DNA of 56,876 nucleotides. Source: Flavobacterium sp. YO12. Its GTDB lineage: Bacteria; Bacteroidota; Bacteroidia; Flavobacteriales; Flavobacteriaceae. Numbering within the stretch: position 1 is the stretch's first letter; each line of letters opens with the position of its first letter. The notes below the pieces were generated by a model. The model was not told the origin of the DNA, searched no databases, and worked only from the letters and a program-made list of their open reading frames with translations. The position numbers and the translations under genes are program-made. The stretch is from assembly GCF_004119495.1 (NCBI RefSeq), contig NZ_NRQU01000029.1, forward strand, positions 1-56,876, given 5' to 3'. This document shows positions 52,987-56,876 of the stretch, piece by piece.

Positions 52987-53823
52987 TCAAATTGTTTTGT
53001 GGTATTTGGGCGTAACGCCGTATTTGGTTTTATACGCCTGGCTAAAACTGGAAAGGTTTTCATAACCAGCTTCAAAATAAACTTCGGAAGGACTTTTTTC
53101 CTGACTCAGCAAGTAATGTGCATGTTCGAGTCTTTTGTTTTGAAACCATTTTATTGGTGATTCTGAATAGTGTTTTTCGAATTCTCTTTTGAAAGTCGAA
53201 ACACTCATATTGCACAAAAATGCCAGTTCTTTTAAAGTCAGTTTACTCAAATGACTGTTTTCGATTGTTCGAATGAATTTTTGAGAAGTATCGTTGCTGT
53301 TTGTCGTTAGCGAATACAGAAAATCGGTTCCGCATTGAGCCGTTAAATAAAGCATTATTTCTTCAAACTTTACTTCGAGCAGTTTGATCTGAACGGCTTT
53401 TGAAAGTTTAGAAATATCAGCTAAACTTTCTACAAAACGTTTCAAGAAATCATCATAATCAAAAGCATAAACTGATTTTACTTCAATTAATTCTGATTTC
53501 TCAGATTCCATTTTTCTAATAAAATTATGAATCATTTCATTAGAAAAAAACAACAGAATGCTTTTATAACCGGAAGTCATTGAGATTCTTTTTTCTGTCA
53601 TCAAACAATTTCCGGAACGCATTATCAGAAATTTAGAAGGCGTTATAGACAATTCTGTAGTATCAAAAATAACTTCTTTCGTTCCTTCAATCAAAAAACT
53701 AATTACATTGTGATTTAGAATAATTTGCTGTTTCGAAACGTCTTTAGAACTGCTGTAATCGACAACATGTACGTGTTGCGATTTTTCTAAATTCATTTCG
53801 TCCGGAAGTGTAATTGTTTTCAT
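52987..53823 (-). CDS. AraC-family transcriptional regulator
   Basis: A 278-residue regulator. The C-terminal double helix-turn-helix (about 185-278) is standard: LTLKELAFLCNMSVSTFKRE, then SPSEVYFEAGYENLSSFSQAYKTKYGVTP. The N-terminal 170 residues form a cupin-like effector domain. It resembles Bacteroidota AraC regulators that do not bind sugars. The target is unknown; the adjacent YbhB-like gene is the simplest candidate. Confidence 0.92.
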   Translation of the reverse strand: MKTITLPDEMNLEKSQHVHVVDYSSSKDVSKQQIILNHNVISFLIEGTKEVIFDTTELSITPSKFLIMRSGNCLMTEKRISMTSGYKSILLFFSNEMIHNFIRKMESEKSELIEVKSVYAFDYDDFLKRFVESLADISKLSKAVQIKLLEVKFEEIMLYLTAQCGTDFLYSLTTNSNDTSQKFIRTIENSHLSKLTLKELAFLCNMSVSTFKREFEKHYSESPIKWFQNKRLEHAHYLLSQEKSPSEVYFEAGYENLSSFSQAYKTKYGVTPKYHKTI

Positions 53824-53881
53824 AAAAGTTGATGGTTTATCAAATAAATGACAAACCTTACTATTTAGAGTATTTTTGATT

Positions 53882-54910
53882 TTATTTCTGAGTAGATTCT
53901 CTGGCGAGCACTTCTGTATTTAAAAAAGTGATTTCTTTAGCATCATCATTTTTAGAAGATTTTAAATTTTTGATGATAATTTCAGCAGCCGCTTTTCCCA
54001 TTTTTTCAGCTGGATGCGTAATAGTCGATAAATTCGGATCTATAATTTGCGAAATCGGGTCATTATTAAAACCAATTACTTTAAACTCTTCTGGTACTTT
54101 AATGCCTCGTTTTTTAGCAGTCTGCACTGCACTTACGGCCAGAATATCTCCAGGCGCAAACAATCCATCAGGAATTGGATTTAAATCAAATAAAGCGTTG
54201 CTGGCTTTTACACCATCTTCATAAGTAACGGAATTAAGATTAATAATCAATTCTTCTTCTACTTCAATATTATGATCCTTTAAAGCTTCAATATAACCTC
54301 TTTTTCTTTCGTTATACAAATTACCTAATTCTGAACCAGCTGTTAAATGTGCAATACGAATACAGCCTTGTTCAATAAGATGTTTGGTTGCTTTATAACC
54401 TGCTGTATAGTTATCAATAACGACTCTAAAAGTATTATAATCTTTCGGAACCCTGTCAACAAAAACCAGCGGAATATTATTGTTCGAAAACTGATGAAAA
54501 TGCGCCGTATCTCTAGTTTCCATTGCCAACGAACAAATTACACCACTCACACGATTGCTGTATAAAGATTTTGCCATATTTACTTCTTCTTCATAAGAAT
54601 CATGCGATTGCATAATGATTACGGTATAATCCGATTTTTGAGCAGTAATTTCAATCCCGCTGATAAGCGAAGATAGAAAGGGCTGTGTAACGGTGGGAAT
54701 CAAAACCCCTATGGTTCTGGTTTTATTACCTCGCAGACCTGCAGCCAAAGTATTGGGAACAAATCCCATTTCTTCTGCAGTTTTTTTCACTTTCTTAATC
54801 GTCTTGTCACTTATAGTATGATGGTCCTTTAAAGCTCGTGAAATAGTCGACGTCGCTAAATTTAGACGCTCAGCAATATCGTAAATCGTTACATGTTTAT
54901 TCTCTTCCAT
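53882..54910 (-). CDS. LacI-family transcriptional regulator, probable xylan/glucuronate locus repressor
   Basis: A 342-residue LacI/GalR protein. The DNA-binding domain (1-60) is complete: TIYDIAERLNLATSTISRAL with the recognition helix ATSTISRALKDH, and the hinge helix PNTLAAGLRG. The sugar-binding core starts at TRTIGVLIPTVTQPFLSSLISG and includes VSGVICSLAM, IPLVFVDRVPKDYN and GLFAPGDILAVSA. LacI proteins recognise operators with a central CG flanked by AA and TT. CAATCGGTTG occurs upstream of three operons of the neighbouring xylan locus, so this is the best candidate for their repressor. The effector, perhaps a xylo-oligosaccharide or uronate, is not readable. Confidence 0.92.
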   Translation of the reverse strand: MEENKHVTIYDIAERLNLATSTISRALKDHHTISDKTIKKVKKTAEEMGFVPNTLAAGLRGNKTRTIGVLIPTVTQPFLSSLISGIEITAQKSDYTVIIMQSHDSYEEEVNMAKSLYSNRVSGVICSLAMETRDTAHFHQFSNNNIPLVFVDRVPKDYNTFRVVIDNYTAGYKATKHLIEQGCIRIAHLTAGSELGNLYNERKRGYIEALKDHNIEVEEELIINLNSVTYEDGVKASNALFDLNPIPDGLFAPGDILAVSAVQTAKKRGIKVPEEFKVIGFNNDPISQIIDPNLSTITHPAEKMGKAAAEIIIKNLKSSKNDDAKEITFLNTEVLARESTQK

Positions 54911-55006
54911 GAAATAAAAAATAGAAATGTAAATATAAACTATTTTCGCTCAAAATGTTCTTTCGCAAAATTAGCTTTGGATATATCCATATCGCAAATT
55001 CGTCTG

Positions 55007-55450
55007 TTATTTGACATTATTCTTCTTGTCTTTTAGAATTTTACCGTCTTTGGTAAATTCTAAATCAATTTTATTGGTCAAATCGACATCTAAATCTTTG
55101 TGTCCATAGTCAATGTGCGTTATTTTTTCGTTTGGATGATTTTTGGTTACATATCCTAAAATATTATCTGGAATAAAACCAGTCGGAATCGGATTGTCTC
55201 CTCCATCAACTTCACGGTACGATCCGTCTTTCCAGAATTCCACTTCTGTTCCCTCTTTAAGTTTGACTTCATACCCCTTTTCACCATGCTCGGGATCTTT
55301 TTGAGCTGTCACTACTAAAGTATGATTAAAATGCTTTTTTAAAAATTCCTGTGCTGGTTTTGGTAATTCTGTCACTTCAATTCTCTTTTGTGCACTAACC
55401 GAGACTGTTACGATTAACAATGCTATGGCTAAAAATATCTTCGTTTTCAT
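55007..55450 (-). CDS. PepSY-like (DUF2874-type) periplasmic protein
   Basis: A 147-residue exported protein with signal peptide MKTKIFLAIALLIVTVSVSAQ. After it come two repeats of a PepSY-like alpha-beta fold: ELPKPAQEFLKKHFNHTLVV ... YEVKLKEGTEVEFWKDGSYRE, then IPDNILGYVTKNHPNEKITH ... LTNKIDLEFTKDGKILKDK. Duplicated helix-plus-beta units like these are known from DUF2874 and beta-lactamase-inhibitor-like proteins of Bacteroidota. Function unknown. No operon partner on its strand is close. Confidence 0.82.
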   Translation of the reverse strand: MKTKIFLAIALLIVTVSVSAQKRIEVTELPKPAQEFLKKHFNHTLVVTAQKDPEHGEKGYEVKLKEGTEVEFWKDGSYREVDGGDNPIPTGFIPDNILGYVTKNHPNEKITHIDYGHKDLDVDLTNKIDLEFTKDGKILKDKKNNVK

Positions 55451-55643
55451 AATTTGAATATTTTAAGTATAGTATTACTAATTTACCACTTCAAAAAATA
55501 CTTTCAAATTATTTTAAGAAAGTTTTAATGTTTCTAAATATCGTAACATCATTATTTACAAATACTTAAATCAAATTTTAAAGTAGCACTCTACATATAA
55601 CTATAATTTGTAAATTAGTAAACACCATTAAAAATTAAAATCT

Positions 55644-55712
55644 ATGCGTAGTATTATTACTCTTTTAGCTTTCTTTCTCTTGACATCTTGTAAAAAAAGA
55701 AAACAGCACTAA
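55644..55712 (+). pseudogene. Lipoprotein signal peptide separated from the hydrolase by a frameshift
   Basis: ATG 55644 encodes MRSIITLLAFFLLTSC, a clear signal peptide with lipobox LLTSC, then KKRKQH and a stop at 55710-55712. In the +1-shifted frame the sequence is open without stops from the A7 run (55692-55698) straight into the hydrolase at 55771. Six A instead of seven would give SCKKENSTNILSNYFTYGKE joined to the hydrolase. So this is the true 5' end of the following gene, broken by one base or by a sequencing error. Confidence 0.7.
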
Positions 55713-55770
55713 TATCTTATCAAACTATTTTACATATGGCAAAGAAAAAGTAGAAGCTGCCGGAGTAAAA

Positions 55771-56661
55771 ATGATTCCAATAAATACACCCGTTGGCAAA
55801 TTTAAAGTCTGGACTAAGCGTTTTGGAAATAATCCAAAAATAAAAATTCTATTATTACATGGAGGTCCAGCAATGACTCATGAATACATGGAATGTTTTG
55901 AAACATTTTTTCAGCGTGAGGGATTTGAATTTTATGAATACGATCAATTAGGATCCTATTACAGCGATCAGCCAAAAGACAGCAGTTTATGGACTATTGA
56001 TCGCTTTGTAGATGAAGTAGAACAAGTGCGCAAAGCGATAAATGCTGATAAAGATAATTTTTATGTTTTAGGAAATTCTTGGGGCGGAATACTAGCTATG
56101 GAATACGCTTTAAAATATCAGCAAAACATGAAAGGTCTTTTAGTTTCAAACATGATGGCAAGTGCTCCCGAATACGGAAAATATGCCGAAGAAGTTCTAT
56201 CAAAGCAAATGAAACCTGAAATTCTAGCCGAAATAAGGGCTTTAGAAGCTAAAAAAGATTTCAACAATCCAAGATATATGGAATTGCTGATTCCAAATTT
56301 TTACAAAGAGCATTTATGCAGATTAAAAGAATGGCCAGACGGATTAAATCGCGCCAGCAAACATGTAAATGGAGAAATTTATACTTTAATGCAAGGTCCG
56401 AGTGAATTCGGTATCAGCGGAAGATTAGCCAAATGGGATATTAAAAACAAACTCCAAGAAATTACAATCCCTACACTCATGATTGGTGCTAAATATGACA
56501 CAATGGATCCAAAAGCAATGGAAGAACAAAGCAAATTAGTCAAAAAAGGACGTTATTTATACTGTCCAAACGGGAGTCATTTAGCCATGTGGGATGATCA
56601 GAAGACTTATATGAATGGAGTAATTCAATTTATAAATGATGTCGACAATCAAAAAATATAA
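55771..56661 (+). CDS. Proline iminopeptidase-family alpha/beta hydrolase
   Basis: A 296-residue hydrolase of the proline iminopeptidase (S33) group, which cleaves N-terminal proline from peptides. The oxyanion motif is LLHGGPAMTHEYM, the nucleophile serine lies in VLGNSWGGILAMEYA, the aspartate in GAKYDTMDP and the histidine in CPNGSHLAMWDD. EFYEYDQLGSYYSDQP is also conserved. ATG 55771 is the first start in this frame, but the reading frame is open upstream to 55693. The original protein was probably a lipoprotein starting at 55644, now out of frame. With the short form the protein would stay in the cytoplasm. Confidence 0.88.
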   Translation: MIPINTPVGKFKVWTKRFGNNPKIKILLLHGGPAMTHEYMECFETFFQREGFEFYEYDQLGSYYSDQPKDSSLWTIDRFVDEVEQVRKAINADKDNFYVLGNSWGGILAMEYALKYQQNMKGLLVSNMMASAPEYGKYAEEVLSKQMKPEILAEIRALEAKKDFNNPRYMELLIPNFYKEHLCRLKEWPDGLNRASKHVNGEIYTLMQGPSEFGISGRLAKWDIKNKLQEITIPTLMIGAKYDTMDPKAMEEQSKLVKKGRYLYCPNGSHLAMWDDQKTYMNGVIQFINDVDNQKI

Positions 56662-56699
56662 ATACGTAAACAACTAACAATCAAAACAGTAAACATAAC

Positions 56700-56792
56700 A
56701 GCGTCTCCCTACGGACCGGGCTGTGCGCTGTATCTTTTGTTCTTTAAAGGAAAAAACAAAAGGATGCCGCTTCCATCCCTGACGCATCGGGG
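56700..56792. repeat. Dispersed intergenic element, copy 2
   Basis: Begins GCGTCTCCCTACGGACCGGG and ends with CTTCCATCCCTGACGC, the same order of motifs as at 38988-39084. The middle differs, and contains AAAGGAAAAAACAAAAGGAT. It continues to the window end without a gene. Confidence 0.6.
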
Positions 56793-56876
56793 TTTAAAGA
56801 ACTTTTCGGGCTTAAAGAAAAATTAATAGATCCATATCCAATTGGTATTCAGCGCTGAACCAAAACCGCTATAAAT

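Noticed and set aside
1..56876. Signs of a mobile island carrying the xylan locus
   Set aside because: No integrase, transposase, tRNA-integrated attachment repeat or clear composition break at the borders; the tRNA-Ser copies are complete and tandem, not att-like fragments.

Overview
The window looks like a chromosomal segment of a Flavobacterium-type bacterium (Bacteroidota). The base composition is AT-rich. There are two SusC/SusD outer-membrane pairs, exported proteins that often end their signal peptide in 'AQ', promoter boxes of the Bacteroidota TAnnTTTG type, a ftsK-lolA-lptF/G gene order, and many short intergenic inverted repeats. I see no transposase, integrase, phage gene, rRNA or CRISPR array.

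Left part (1-20,500). After a gene fragment at the window edge comes a DeoR-family regulator facing a SusC/SusD pair, with palindromic operators TGCATTATTATGCA between them. Downstream lie a GHL10 glycosidase-like protein, an AmpG-like muropeptide permease, a TPR-like protein, a GNAT acetyltransferase and a cytoplasmic NagZ-like GH3 enzyme. Together they suggest a regulated system that takes up and recycles peptidoglycan fragments. Next is a peroxide/thiol group (2-Cys peroxiredoxin, thioredoxin, small conserved protein, Tpx). It is followed by a core cell-envelope operon: diacylglycerol kinase, FtsK, LolA, LptF/G permease, a RibB enzyme with a degenerate RibA-like domain, and a thioesterase. 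Two near-identical tRNA-Ser(UGA) units, each with its own promoter and terminator, follow.

Middle and right part (21,000-52,100, all on the minus strand). This is a large glucuronoxylan utilisation locus in three blocks. Block A (33.4 to 21 kb): SusC, SusD, surface glycan-binding protein, GH10 xylanase with inserted carbohydrate-binding modules, GH35, acetylesterase. Block B (38.9 to 34 kb): GntR-type regulator, xylulokinase, xylose isomerase, transaldolase. Block C (52.1 to 39.2 kb): GH67, SDR oxidoreductase, mannonate dehydratase, GH115, GH10, then an MFS/GPH transporter and two GH43 enzymes. The outer surface cuts and imports xylan, the periplasm removes glucuronic acid and acetyl groups, the MFS protein carries oligosaccharides inward, GH43 frees xylose, XylA/XylB/transaldolase feed the pentose phosphate pathway, and UxuA plus the SDR handle glucuronate.

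A LacI-family regulator sits just beyond (53.9-54.9 kb). The motif CAATCGGTTG, which fits the LacI-family core AAnCGnTT, occurs upstream of susC, the MFS gene and GH67, so this regulator probably controls the whole locus. The window ends with a PepSY-like protein and a proline-iminopeptidase-like hydrolase whose lipoprotein signal is split off by one extra A in an A7 run.

All functional calls come from reading motifs and gene context. No database search was run.
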